Shown here: piece after piece, positions 53,422 through 61,256 of the stretch | How the letters are laid out: each line of letters opens with the position of its first letter | Position numbering within the stretch: the stretch's first letter is position 1 | Source: JASHSH01 sp036490215 | Lineage (GTDB): Bacteria; Pseudomonadota; Alphaproteobacteria; Rhodospirillales; Magnetospirillaceae | Length of the DNA stretch: 64,000 bases | Direction of reading: 5' to 3' | Assembly: GCA_036490215.1 (NCBI GenBank) | Contig: DASXEH010000096.1 | Span: 4,676-68,675, forward strand | Notes under the pieces: generated by a model | What the model was told of the DNA's origin: nothing | What the model saw: the letters and a program-made list of their open reading frames with translations, nothing else | Database searches by the model: none | Translations under genes and position numbers: made by a program

Positions 53422-54252
53422 TTAGGCGAGGTCCGGAACGGCCTCGCCGACCTCGGGAAGGCGTCCGGCATTGGCTGCGGCCAGGCCATTGGCGATCGTG
53501 CGATAGCAATGATCGGACAAGGCTTTGCGCGAACCGAACTGTTCGAGGCTGGTCACAGGGTGCAATTCGATCTCGATCGTGGTGATACCGAGCCCGATCA
53601 TCGTCCACATATGCGGGGCCAGCGCCATGTCGCCGAACCAGGCATAGAGGGCGCGCAGGCTCCGGCCGATCGGCATGCCGTCAAGCCGCGTATAGGCGAT
53701 CGTCACCGGCTGCACCGCCAGCGCATGGCCTTCCGTATCCTTCACGGCGGCGGCGGACAGCAATGCGCTCTTAAAGGCGCCGACCAGATTGCCGTCGTTG
53801 CTGGTGCCTTCCGGAAACAAGATCACCGACTCGCGTGCCTTGGTCAGGCGTTCGAGCATCGAGTCGCGATGTTCCTTACTGTTGCCGCGCCTGCGATCGA
53901 CGAAGACGGTACGGCCCAGCCGCGCAACGATGCCGATGCCCGGCCAGCCGCGAATTTCCGCTTTGGCCACGAAGGCCGCGTCGAGCACAGCGCCCAGCGC
54001 CACGATATCGAGATAGGAGATGTGGTTACAGATGTAGAGGGTCGGCCGCCGCTCGCTCAATGTGCCGCGCACAATCAGGCGCATCCCCAGCATGAACGCC
54101 ATGCCACGCCAATACAGGCGCGCCCAGCGGCGCGAAAGCCCGATCGCGCCCAGCGACAGCAGCACGGCCTGCAGCGGCGCCATGCTCAGCGTCAGGGCCA
54201 AGCACCCCAGCACACGCCTCCACGCCGTCAGCGGACTGTGGATTTCGTCCAT
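53422..54252 (-). CDS. olsA: 1-acylglycerol-phosphate-type O-acyltransferase, likely OlsA
   Basis: 276 residues from ATG 54252 (MDEIHSPLTAWRR; GAGG upstream). N-terminal hydrophobic segment about 12-35. PlsC motifs: NHISYLD (H-x4-D) and FPEGTSNDG. It directly follows the olsB-like gene, and the pair makes ornithine lipids in alphaproteobacteria: OlsB builds lyso-ornithine lipid and OlsA adds the second acyl chain. Activity as a general lysophosphatidate acyltransferase is the alternative. Confidence 0.83.
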   Translation of the reverse strand: MDEIHSPLTAWRRVLGCLALTLSMAPLQAVLLSLGAIGLSRRWARLYWRGMAFMLGMRLIVRGTLSERRPTLYICNHISYLDIVALGAVLDAAFVAKAEIRGWPGIGIVARLGRTVFVDRRRGNSKEHRDSMLERLTKARESVILFPEGTSNDGNLVGAFKSALLSAAAVKDTEGHALAVQPVTIAYTRLDGMPIGRSLRALYAWFGDMALAPHMWTMIGLGITTIEIELHPVTSLEQFGSRKALSDHCYRTIANGLAAANAGRLPEVGEAVPDLA

Positions 54253-54262
54253 CGGCCGCGCC

Positions 54263-55051
54263 TCAGATGTCTTTCGCGTGGGTGCGGTCGTAGTGCTTGA
54301 AGTACTTGCCGGTGACGAGATCGGTTTTAACGATGATGCAGACATCGGTCGTATTGAACTGCCGATCGATCACCGCGCCGTCGCCGACGAAACCGCCCAG
54401 GCGCAGATAGCCTTTGACCAGCGGCGGCAAGCCCGCCAGGGCGCGCCGCATGTCGAACTGGTCTTTCGCCAGAATGTCCATCGGCGAATAGCGCTCGGCC
54501 AGCGCGCGTGGGCACAGCGCTTCGGGCGCGAGATGGTTGTGGTAGAGGTAAGAGAGCGGCACCGCCAAGGCCTGCGGGTCGACACCGGGCAGGCTGGCGC
54601 AACCGAACATCAGATCGATCTGGCGCGGCAGTATGTAGCCGGCGATGCCCTGCCATAGAAGCTGCATCACCGCCTTGGTGCGATACTTGCCGTCGACGCA
54701 TGAGCGGCCCAGTTCGAGCACGCGGCCCTCGAAGGCGGCGATCTTGGTCACGTCGTATTCGCTGGCGGTATAGAAACGCTTGAAGCGCGGATCTTCGCGA
54801 CGGTGCAGGCGATAGGTTCCGACCACGCCGGCGGCACCTTCGCCCAGCGCGCGGTCGAGCACCAATAGGTGGTCGCAGGCTTCGTCGAAATCGTCGAAGT
54901 CGCGGTGCGCGCGCGCCATGTCCGGCGTCGGCTGCGCCCCCATCTCTTCGTAGAACACGCGATAGCGCAGACGCTGTGCCGCTTCGATCTCGTCGTCCGA
55001 CCGTGCCAGCCGCACCTCGAGACTCGAAGCCGGGGGAACGGCTTCGTTCAT
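54263..55051 (-). CDS. olsB: L-ornithine N-alpha-acyltransferase-like protein, likely OlsB
   Basis: 262-residue GNAT-fold protein of the OlsB/hemolysin-like family. Seen: RLRYRVFYEEMGA near the N-terminus, ELGRSCVDGKYRTKAVMQLLWQGIAGYI (acyl-donor region) and FGCASLPGVDP. Predicted to take a 3-hydroxyacyl group from ACP onto ornithine, first step of phosphate-free ornithine lipid synthesis. Coupled to the olsA-like gene (10 nt gap) and 42 nt downstream of fur. Confidence 0.85.
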   Translation of the reverse strand: MNEAVPPASSLEVRLARSDDEIEAAQRLRYRVFYEEMGAQPTPDMARAHRDFDDFDEACDHLLVLDRALGEGAAGVVGTYRLHRREDPRFKRFYTASEYDVTKIAAFEGRVLELGRSCVDGKYRTKAVMQLLWQGIAGYILPRQIDLMFGCASLPGVDPQALAVPLSYLYHNHLAPEALCPRALAERYSPMDILAKDQFDMRRALAGLPPLVKGYLRLGGFVGDGAVIDRQFNTTDVCIIVKTDLVTGKYFKHYDRTHAKDI

Positions 55052-55093
55052 CGGCGCACGCCCAGACGAGGCAGCGTCGAATCGCGCTTCATC

Positions 55094-55528
55094 TCATTTT
55101 GCCTTGTTGGGATCGAAATCGGAATTGGCCGGAACGGCATACAGCTCGAGCTTGTGGCCGACGAGCTTGAATCCGTATTTCTGCGCGATCTTCTGCTGCA
55201 GGGCCTCGATTTCGTCGCTCTGAAACTCGATGACATGGCCGCTCTGCACATCGATCAAATGATCGTGATGGCTGTCGGTGGCCTGCTCATAGCGCGCACG
55301 GCCCTGGCCGAAGTCATGCCGCTCGAGGATATTGGCTTCCTCGAACAAGCGCACGGTCCGATAGACCGTGGCAATGCTGATATTCGGATCGATGGCAACG
55401 GCACGCCGATGCAATGCCTCGACATCTGGGTGATCGACGGAGTCCGAGAGAACTTTGGCGATGACCCGACGTTGTTCGGTCATCTTCATTCCCTTGTCGA
55501 TGCACCGCTGTTCGATTCGGGAAATCAT
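55094..55528 (-). CDS. fur: Fur family metal-responsive regulator
   Basis: 144 residues. DNA-binding helix ATVYRTVRLFEEANILERHDFG, metal-site segments HHDHLIDVQSGHVIEFQSDEIEALQ. The C-terminal structural C-x2-C pairs are lacking; the only Cys is near the N-terminus. In alphaproteobacteria such proteins act as Fur or as the manganese regulator Mur, so the metal is open. First gene before olsB; the next gene upstream, mucR, is separated by a hairpin. Confidence 0.88.
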   Translation of the reverse strand: MISRIEQRCIDKGMKMTEQRRVIAKVLSDSVDHPDVEALHRRAVAIDPNISIATVYRTVRLFEEANILERHDFGQGRARYEQATDSHHDHLIDVQSGHVIEFQSDEIEALQQKIAQKYGFKLVGHKLELYAVPANSDFDPNKAK

Positions 55529-55593
55529 GAGCGGTATTTAGCCGATAATCCGGCAAGGGTGCAACGACAAAGGAACAACAACGAACGGGGGCA

Positions 55594-55623
55594 CGGAAAC
55601 ACGCGAAAGTCGCGTGTTTTCCG
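55594..55623 (-). terminator. Hairpin between mucR and fur
   Basis: CGGAAACACGCGA (55594-55606), loop AAG, TCGCGTGTTTTCCG (55610-55623); 13 paired bases with one bulged nucleotide. It starts about 20 nt after the mucR stop on the minus strand and probably ends its transcript. No long T-tract. Confidence 0.65.
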
Positions 55624-55643
55624 ACCCTTAGAATGAAGATGTG

Positions 55644-56069
55644 TTAGGCGGCGGCGCCGCGGCGGCGGCGGCGGGGACGCGTGCCCAGGCCGATCTTCTT
55701 GGCCAGGCTGCTGCGATGCTTGGCGTAGTTGGGGGCGACCATCGGGTAGTCGGCCGCCAGACCCCAGCGTTCGCGATACTGTTCGGGCGTCAGATCGTAA
55801 GCGGTCTTGAGATGCCGCTTGAGCATCTTCAGCTTCTTGCCGTCTTCGAGGCAAACGATGTAGTCGGGCGTGATCGACTTCTTGATGGCCACGGCCGGTT
55901 CGGGCCGTTCGGGCAGAGCGCCATGCGTGCCGAGCGTTGCGAGGGTGCGGTAGACTTCGCCGATAAGTTGCGGAAGTTCGGCGACCGGAACGGTATTGCT
56001 GCTCACATGTGCCGCAACGATATTCGCGGTCAGCGCGAGAAGTTCATTAGAGTTTGATTGCTCAGCCAT
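55644..56069 (-). CDS. mucR: MucR/Ros family zinc-finger regulator
   Basis: 141 residues. The zinc-finger part is SITPDYIVCLEDGKKLKMLKRHLKTAYDLTPEQYRERWGL, followed by the usual YPMVAPNYAKHRSSLAKKIGLG. A very basic tail (RPRRRRRG) ends the protein. MucR proteins bind AT-rich DNA and silence exopolysaccharide, motility and cell-cycle genes; the AT-rich region upstream, shared with the divergent TusA-like gene, is a natural self-target. Confidence 0.95.
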   Translation of the reverse strand: MAEQSNSNELLALTANIVAAHVSSNTVPVAELPQLIGEVYRTLATLGTHGALPERPEPAVAIKKSITPDYIVCLEDGKKLKMLKRHLKTAYDLTPEQYRERWGLAADYPMVAPNYAKHRSSLAKKIGLGTRPRRRRRGAAA

Positions 56070-56141
56070 TGATAATCTGCCTTCGAATTACATGATAAGC
56101 GGTTCTATATAGTTACTTGAAAAAGGCCTGGCAATAACAGG

Positions 56142-56177
56142 CTAAAGTTCATATCTGGATGGTTAAAGTTCGTGTCT
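56142..56177. promoter_or_regulatory. Direct repeats in the mucR / TusA-like divergent region
   Basis: CTAAAGTTCATATCT (56142-56156) and TTAAAGTTCGTGTCT (56163-56177) match at 12 of 15 positions and are spaced 21 bp apart, two helical turns, so both face the same side of the DNA. They lie 30-65 bp before the TusA-like start in AT-rich sequence. A tandem operator is inferred. Confidence 0.45.
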
Positions 56178-56205
56178 TTGTACCCAAATAATTACGGAAC
56201 GCATC

Positions 56206-56457
56206 ATGAGCAGTGATAGAAATCACTATCTGGACATCACCGGCGAAGTTTGTCCCCTGACTTTCGTGAAGACGAAGTTGATTATAGAAAAAATGAAACC
56301 AGGCGAGACTCTTGAAGTGCGTCTACTGGGCCAAGAACCGCTGCGTAACGTCCCGCGGTCTGTTACAGAGCTCGGCCATGTTGTGGTTTCTCTTGTTCCA
56401 GAAAAAAATGAGAAACCCGAAGGTATTCACCTTCTGACGATTCGCAAACAACACTGA
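56206..56457 (+). CDS. TusA/SirA family sulfur-carrier protein
   Basis: 83 residues with the TusA fold: YLDITGEVCPLTFVKTKLIIEKMKPGETLEVRLLGQEPLRNVPRSVTELGHVV. The C-P-L of the sulfur-binding CPxP-like site is present, with Thr/Phe instead of the second Pro. TusA-type proteins carry persulfide sulfur for tRNA thiolation or molybdenum cofactor; the exact partner is unknown. The gene and its flanks are AT-richer than everything around (codons such as ATT, ATA, AAA, CTT), which suggests a different origin or MucR silencing. Confidence 0.85.
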   Translation: MSSDRNHYLDITGEVCPLTFVKTKLIIEKMKPGETLEVRLLGQEPLRNVPRSVTELGHVVVSLVPEKNEKPEGIHLLTIRKQH

Positions 56458-56535
56458 ATTGCAATCACAGCAAAATCACAATCAACCGGTAATTATTTTT
56501 TAGTTTAGAGCTATTTGCCGCGCCCCAACTTCCCG

Positions 56536-57093
56536 TCAGCGATTTTGTCCAGGCGTCCACAGAACATCCGCCGCCCCATCGTTATTGAGATGCCGCGCCA
56601 TCACGAACATGTGATCCGAAAGCCGGTTGAGATAGGCCAGCGTCATCGGATTGAGGGATTCGCTTTCCAGGAAGCGGGCAAGCTGACGCTCCGCGCCACG
56701 CACAACGGTGCGTGCGAAATGAAGTTGGGCGCTGGCCGGCGATCCGCCGGGTAGGATGAAGCTGGTCAAAGGCGCCAATGCTTCGTTCAACGCGTCGATT
56801 TCGGATTCCAGGCGATCGATCTGCGTCTGACTGACCCGCAGGCGCGCTTTGCCGTCGGTCGTGGGCACCGCCAGGTCCGCGCCCAGATCGAAGAGATCGT
56901 TCTGGATCCGCGCCAACATCGCGTCGTCGTCGCCTTTCGTATGCAGCCTGGCCAAGCCGATCGTGGCATTGGCCTCGTCGACAAGGCCCATCAGCTCGAT
57001 GCGCGGCGCATGTTTGGCGACGCGCGATCCGTCGCCCAGCGACGTCGCGCCCTTGTCGCCGCCGCGCGTGTAGATGCGATCCAGCCTGACCAT
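56536..57093 (-). CDS. pduO: Cob(I)alamin adenosyltransferase, PduO type
   Basis: Makes adenosylcobalamin from cob(I)alamin and ATP. 185 residues. N-terminal ATP-binding TRGGDKGATSLGDGSRVAKHAPRIE, then GLVDEANATIGLARLH and the C-terminal signature RTVVRGAERQLARFLES...NPMTLAYLNRLSDHMFVMAR. Stands alone, divergent from lptG. It completes the B12 theme (riboswitch, cbtAB, QueG). Confidence 0.95.
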   Translation of the reverse strand: MVRLDRIYTRGGDKGATSLGDGSRVAKHAPRIELMGLVDEANATIGLARLHTKGDDDAMLARIQNDLFDLGADLAVPTTDGKARLRVSQTQIDRLESEIDALNEALAPLTSFILPGGSPASAQLHFARTVVRGAERQLARFLESESLNPMTLAYLNRLSDHMFVMARHLNNDGAADVLWTPGQNR

Positions 57094-57172
57094 ATCGACT
57101 CGTCCTTCTCGTTTCTTTCCAACTCCGTCAGATCATATCGCCAGGCGCGGCCGAACGGCTATAATCGAACCG

Positions 57173-58279
57173 ATGTATCTCTCGCCGCTGCTCAGCCTCT
57201 ATATCGGCCGCCACTTTCTCAGGGCCTTCCTCGCCGCACTCGGCTCGATGATGGGGCTGGTTCTGCTCTTCGACATCATCGAGCTGCTGCGCCGCTCGGC
57301 GTCGCATAGCGGCATGGGTTTCGACGTCATCTTCGAACTGGCTTTGCTCAAATTGCCGCAGATGGTCGAACTGGTCCTGCCCTTCGCGGTGATGATCGGC
57401 GCGATGGTCAGCCTCTGGAGCATGACGCGCAGCCGCGAACTGGTGGTGGCGCGATCTTCGGGCGTTTCGGTCTGGCAATTTCTTGCGCCGCTCTTGGCCG
57501 TCTCGCTGATGATCGGCGCTCTCAATGTGACTTCGTTCAATCCGCTCTCGGCGACGCTCTATCAGCGTTTCGAGCGCCTGCAGGATCAACTCGCTCTGCA
57601 CGGCACCGACAATCCGCTGATGGTGGGCGAGAACGGATTGTGGCTGCGCGAAAGCCATGGCGCCGAACAGATGGTGCTGCATGCGGGTGCGGTGCGCCAA
57701 GAAAAGCTGGTGCTGAAGATGCGCGATGTCAGCGTGTTCTTCACCGACGCAGCGGGCCATTTCCTCTATCGCGTCGACGGAACCCTTGGCGACTTGCGCG
57801 AGGGCTCGCTCCAATTGTCCGAAGCGCGGATCACCAAGCCAGGTCAGCCCGTGCTGCATCAGGATAAGTATTCGCTGCCGACCGAGCTCACCTTGGCGCG
57901 CATTCAGGACAACTTCGCCTCACCCGAAACCATTTCATTCTGGGATCTGCCCGGCTTTATCCGCTTCTTCGAAAGCGCCGGTTTCTCGGCCAGCCGCCAG
58001 CGGCTTTACTTCCAGTCGTTGCTGGCTTCGCCACTTCTGCTCTGCGGCATGGTTCTGGTGGCGGCTGCATTTTCGCTGACACCCAATATGCGCTCCGGCG
58101 GCACGGTGTTCCGCATCGCCGCCGCCGCCGCGACCGGCTTCATCCTCTACTTCTTCACGAAGGTCGTTTACGCGCTCGGCCTGTCGGCGACCTTGCCGGT
58201 GAGCCTTGCCGCCTGGACGCCGCCGATGGTCACGGGCCTGGCCAGTATCGGCGCGCTGTTCCATCTGGAGGACGGTTGA
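57173..58279 (+). CDS. lptG: LPS export permease LptG (LptF/LptG family)
   Basis: 368 residues. Helices near 10-40, 60-80, 100-120 and three C-terminal helices (about 280-365) flank a periplasmic beta-jellyroll domain, as in LptF/LptG. The N-terminus SLYIGRHFLRAFLAALGSMMGLVLLFDIIELLRR fits LptG. Start ATG 57173; upstream frame is a shadow of the pduO region. The partner lptF is not adjacent, which is unusual because the two normally lie together. The next gene overlaps by 4 nt. Confidence 0.88.
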   Translation: MYLSPLLSLYIGRHFLRAFLAALGSMMGLVLLFDIIELLRRSASHSGMGFDVIFELALLKLPQMVELVLPFAVMIGAMVSLWSMTRSRELVVARSSGVSVWQFLAPLLAVSLMIGALNVTSFNPLSATLYQRFERLQDQLALHGTDNPLMVGENGLWLRESHGAEQMVLHAGAVRQEKLVLKMRDVSVFFTDAAGHFLYRVDGTLGDLREGSLQLSEARITKPGQPVLHQDKYSLPTELTLARIQDNFASPETISFWDLPGFIRFFESAGFSASRQRLYFQSLLASPLLLCGMVLVAAAFSLTPNMRSGGTVFRIAAAAATGFILYFFTKVVYALGLSATLPVSLAAWTPPMVTGLASIGALFHLEDG

Positions 58280-58947
58280 GTACTGTCCCGCGCTGGGCGA
58301 TCGCCGCGATAACCGTCGGGATCGTCGCGCTGGCGATTCTCGTCGCCGTTCCGGATGTCGATCTCGCGGTCTCCGGCTGGTTCCATCAGGCCGGCGAAGG
58401 CTTTCCGCTTGCCCGTCTGCCGCTCTTCCTTTTCGTGATGAAAGCGCTGCCCGATCTGGCGATCGGCGCGGCCGTGGTTGCCCTCGGGCTCGGCATCGCG
58501 GCCCATTTCCGGCATCGCGTCTGGCTGGGTGTGACGCCGCGGATCGCGGCGTTCCTGACGCTCTCGCTGATCATCGGTCCCGGACTCGTGGTCAACACGC
58601 TGTTGAAGGACAATTGGGGCCGGGCGCGTCCTCACCAGATCACCGAATTTGGCGGCTCGGCTCATTTCTCGCCGGCCGTCATGATTGCCGACCAATGTAA
58701 CCGCAACTGTTCTTTTCCCTCGGGCCATGGCGCCTTGGCCTTCTGGCTGATCGCCATCGCCATGGTGGTGCCGATGAAATGGCGGGCGCCGGCGATGGTC
58801 CTGGCGCTGATCATGGCCGCGCTGGTGGGCGCAATGCGGATCGCACAGGGCGGTCATTTTCTGTCGGATGTGATCGCTTCGGCCCTAATAGTGGGTGTCG
58901 TCAATATTGCCCTCAAGATATTGATTTTGGACCGGCCTACCCGCTGA
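58276..58947 (+). CDS. PAP2 family lipid phosphatase
   Basis: 223-residue membrane phosphatase with about six helices. The three acid-phosphatase motifs are complete: KDNWGRARP, CSFPSGH and RIAQGGHFLSDV (R-x5-H-x3-D, in which the usual Ser before Arg is absent). TTG 58276 is the start, with GGAGG at 5 nt, overlapping the lptG stop in TTGA. Coupling to lptG suggests action on lipid A or undecaprenyl pyrophosphate (LpxE/LpxF or BacA2-like). Confidence 0.88.
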   Translation: MSTVPRWAIAAITVGIVALAILVAVPDVDLAVSGWFHQAGEGFPLARLPLFLFVMKALPDLAIGAAVVALGLGIAAHFRHRVWLGVTPRIAAFLTLSLIIGPGLVVNTLLKDNWGRARPHQITEFGGSAHFSPAVMIADQCNRNCSFPSGHGALAFWLIAIAMVVPMKWRAPAMVLALIMAALVGAMRIAQGGHFLSDVIASALIVGVVNIALKILILDRPTR

Positions 58948-59059
58948 CTCTCTATTTGCCGCGTGTCGCTTGTATAGAACCGTGTGCATCACATATTCTT
59001 CCCACAACGCCGGCCGAGAGACCGGTGACACATCAAGGACCTAGTGGGAGGGGGGCCAT

Positions 59060-59761
59060 ATGGCCGATCCGGTGGTTCATTTTGAGATCATCTCGGCGGA
59101 AGCGCCCAACCTGCAGCGATTCTATGGCAGTGTTTTTGGGTGGAAGATCGCTGTGGATAACGCCTTCGGCTATGGGATGGTCGACGCAAAGGCGCCTGGG
59201 CGGGGCATCAATGGCGGCATCGGCTCGCCGATGCCGGGCGGACGTGGCCATTTCACCATTTACGTCCAGGTCCCTAGCATCGATTCAGCGCTGTCGCGGG
59301 TCATTACCGAGGGTGGGCGCATCGCGCTGCCCAAGACCACGGTGCCGAATGGCCCGACCATGGCACAGTTTTTCGATCCGGCCGGCCATCTCATGGGGCT
59401 GATCGAGGGATCGTCACCGCCGGAGTCCGCGCCGCGCGCGCGGGTCGCCACGACGCCGGGCCCGAAAGCCGCGGCTCCCGCTGCGAAACCCGCCGCCAAA
59501 CCGCCAGCTGCCAACCCGGTAGCCCCGGCGGCTAAACCCGCAGTCAAGGCCGCGGCGCCAGCGCCTAAAGCTAAGCCAGCGGCCAAGCCCGCAGCGAAGC
59601 CGAAAAAGGCGGCGGCCAAAGCCATGCCGAAGGCTAAAGCTAAGCCGAAGGCCAAAGCTAAGCCCGCCGCCAAGAAGAAGGCGGCGAGCAAAGCTGTGAA
59701 GCCCAAGGCGAAAGCAAAGCCTGCAGCGAAGGCGAAGAAGAAACCCGCCAAGCGCCGTTAA
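59060..59761 (+). CDS. VOC (glyoxalase-like) protein fused to a Lys/Ala/Pro-rich histone H1-like tail
   Basis: 233 residues. Residues 1-118 are a VOC domain: VVHFEIISAEAPNLQRFYGSVFGWKI, FTIYVQVPSIDSALSRVITEGG, and MAQFFDPAGHLMGLIEG. Residues about 125-233 are almost only Ala, Lys, Pro and Val with repeated KAKAKPAAK-type units, like eukaryotic H1 or bacterial AlgP/HctB tails. GGGAGGGGGG precedes ATG. The tail is encoded by tandem GCTAAGCC-like units and should bind DNA or RNA. Such a joining with VOC was not expected; enzymatic activity is unknown. Confidence 0.82.
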   Translation: MADPVVHFEIISAEAPNLQRFYGSVFGWKIAVDNAFGYGMVDAKAPGRGINGGIGSPMPGGRGHFTIYVQVPSIDSALSRVITEGGRIALPKTTVPNGPTMAQFFDPAGHLMGLIEGSSPPESAPRARVATTPGPKAAAPAAKPAAKPPAANPVAPAAKPAVKAAAPAPKAKPAAKPAAKPKKAAAKAMPKAKAKPKAKAKPAAKKKAASKAVKPKAKAKPAAKAKKKPAKRR

Positions 59762-59767
59762 GCGCTC

Positions 59768-60385
59768 TTACATCGGCGGTTTAACCCCGTCGCGGCTTTC
59801 GACGATGACGCGGTTGGCGGCGAGCGTGCCGTCGGCTTGCGTCATGGCGAAGGCGATGATCGCGTGGCCTTTGACCAATAGGCTCGGATCGCCAGGCGCG
59901 AAGGCGACGATCGGCGTATCGGCCGCGACCTCGATCGTGGCTTTCCCATCCTTGTAGCTCAGCCGCAAGCTGTGCCCGTTATTGGGCGTCGCGGTGACCT
60001 CACCCACGGTCGCGTTGGTCATGCTGCTGTCGGGGCCGGCATCCCAGCCCCGTTGACCTTCGCCCGTTCCCCGCTGCGACTCGGCAAAGATATGGACTTC
60101 GAGGGCGTGCAACTTGCCGTCGGCGCCTTTGACGGCGGCCGAGCCGACGAAGGTGCCGGGTTTAATATCGGCCAGGTTGGCCTTCTTGACGGTTCCGACC
60201 ACCAACTGCTTGCCCAGGTTGACCTTCATCAGCGATCCATCGCGCGTTTTGATGGCCACCATATCGGGTGTGACCGTATCGATCGTACCGCGAACGCGGG
60301 TGATCTCCGGGGTTTGAGCCGCGACCGGCACGGCGAGCCCAAAGCTCAGTACAGCGGCGGCGATGTATTTGTATGGGGTTCGCAT
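59768..60385 (-). CDS. Secreted DUF5666-like protein
   Basis: 205 residues from ATG 60385 with AGGAG in front; a longer frame exists. Signal peptide about 1-24 (cleavage after VAA). The mature part has the small beta-barrel style of DUF5666: RVRGTIDTVTPDMVAIKTRDGSLMKVNLGKQLVVGTVKKANLADIKPGTFVGSAAVKGADGKLHALEVHIF. The function is unknown. Converges on the VOC gene with 6 nt between the stops. Confidence 0.75.
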   Translation of the reverse strand: MRTPYKYIAAAVLSFGLAVPVAAQTPEITRVRGTIDTVTPDMVAIKTRDGSLMKVNLGKQLVVGTVKKANLADIKPGTFVGSAAVKGADGKLHALEVHIFAESQRGTGEGQRGWDAGPDSSMTNATVGEVTATPNNGHSLRLSYKDGKATIEVAADTPIVAFAPGDPSLLVKGHAIIAFAMTQADGTLAANRVIVESRDGVKPPM

Positions 60386-60491
60386 CCTCGACTCCTGCCC
60401 AATTGTTGTTGCTGTCACCCCCGTCGGAAGGGTAACAGACATGTCCTATCCCGTCCCCAACGGAGCAAGACCGTCGATGTCGGGCTAAAAT

Positions 60492-60619
60492 TCCCGGCGA
60501 TCAGCCGGGAGTAGGGTGGTGCCGATTTCGATCCCAGATTTTGGGTCGGATAGGGCGAGCGGGAGTCACCGAACGACTCGCTCAATTGCGACACTTATGC
60601 TTGTGCCGCAGGCATAAGT
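60492..60619. other. Inverted repeats upstream of the str promoter
   Basis: Two perfect dyads: TCCCGGC-GATCA-GCCGGGA (60492-60510) and ACTTATGC-N11-GCATAAGT (60593-60619). They lie in the 430-bp gap between the DUF5666-like gene and rpsL; the second ends 29 bp before the -35 box and could bind a regulator. No gene was seen in this gap. Confidence 0.5.
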
Positions 60620-60648
60620 TGTACTTCGAAAAAGAGTCACGGTTTCGC

Positions 60649-60677
60649 TTGACGGGGGGTAGGGCCATCCCTATTAT
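60649..60677 (+). promoter_or_regulatory. Strong promoter of the str operon
   Basis: TTGACG (60649-60654), 17-nt spacer, TATTAT (60672-60677): a near-consensus sigma-70 promoter. Transcription should begin near 60684, giving a leader of about 190 nt before rpsL. Confidence 0.75.
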
Positions 60678-60823
60678 CCGCCGCCTTCGGGGAGCTGGTG
60701 GTAGGTGTCCTGCCTAGACGCTGCTGCCTCCGATTTCTCGAACCATTTTTGTGTGCTCTTGCAGGAGGGCACGCGTCGCAAACCCTCGGTGGCTGCAGGG
60801 CCCCGGGGGATTGTTGTTATTGC

Positions 60824-60849
60824 GTTGTTTGTGACCTGTTGTTTGTGAC
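60824..60849 (+). repeat. Direct repeat in the rpsL leader
   Basis: GTTGTTTGTGAC occurs at 60824-60835 and 60838-60849 with two bases between. The copies are identical and end 23 nt before the rpsL start, so they lie in the untranslated leader. A role in translational control is possible; slippage is the simpler explanation. Confidence 0.75.
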
Positions 60850-60872
60850 GTTTGGTCAAAGGGACGAACTGA

Positions 60873-61244
60873 ATGCCGACGATCAATCAGCTGATTGCCA
60901 ATCCGCGCAAGCCGCAGCGGGCGCGCCATAAGGTGCCGGCCCTTGCAGGTTCGCCGCAAAAGCGCGGTGTGTGCACGGTTGTTAAGACGGTGACGCCGAA
61001 GAAGCCCAACTCGGCGCTTCGTAAGGTCGCGCGCGTGCGCCTGACCAACGGTTTCGAAGTCACCAGCTACATTCCCGGCGAAGGCCACAACCTCCAGGAA
61101 CACTCGGTGGTCCTGATCCGTGGCGGCCGCGTGAAGGATCTTCCCGGCGTTCGCTATCACATCATTCGCGGCACGCTCGACACGCAAGGCGTCAAGGATC
61201 GCCGCCAGCGTCGTTCGAAGTACGGCGCGAAGCGTCCGAAGTAA
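60873..61244 (+). CDS. rpsL: 30S ribosomal protein S12
   Basis: 123 residues, usual length. MPTINQLIANPRKPQRARHKVPALAGSPQKRGVC is the typical alphaproteobacterial N-terminus; TPKKPNSALRKVARVRLTNG contains the Lys where streptomycin-resistance changes occur (KPNSAL), here wild type. GGGACG lies upstream of the ATG. First gene of the str operon. Confidence 0.98.
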   Translation: MPTINQLIANPRKPQRARHKVPALAGSPQKRGVCTVVKTVTPKKPNSALRKVARVRLTNGFEVTSYIPGEGHNLQEHSVVLIRGGRVKDLPGVRYHIIRGTLDTQGVKDRRQRRSKYGAKRPK

Positions 61245-61256
61245 GGGGAGACGCAG

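Noticed and set aside
59461..59755. Short repeated units suggestive of a CRISPR-like or satellite array
   Set aside because: The units are in-frame codons of a Lys/Ala/Pro-rich tail, irregular in length and without spacers.
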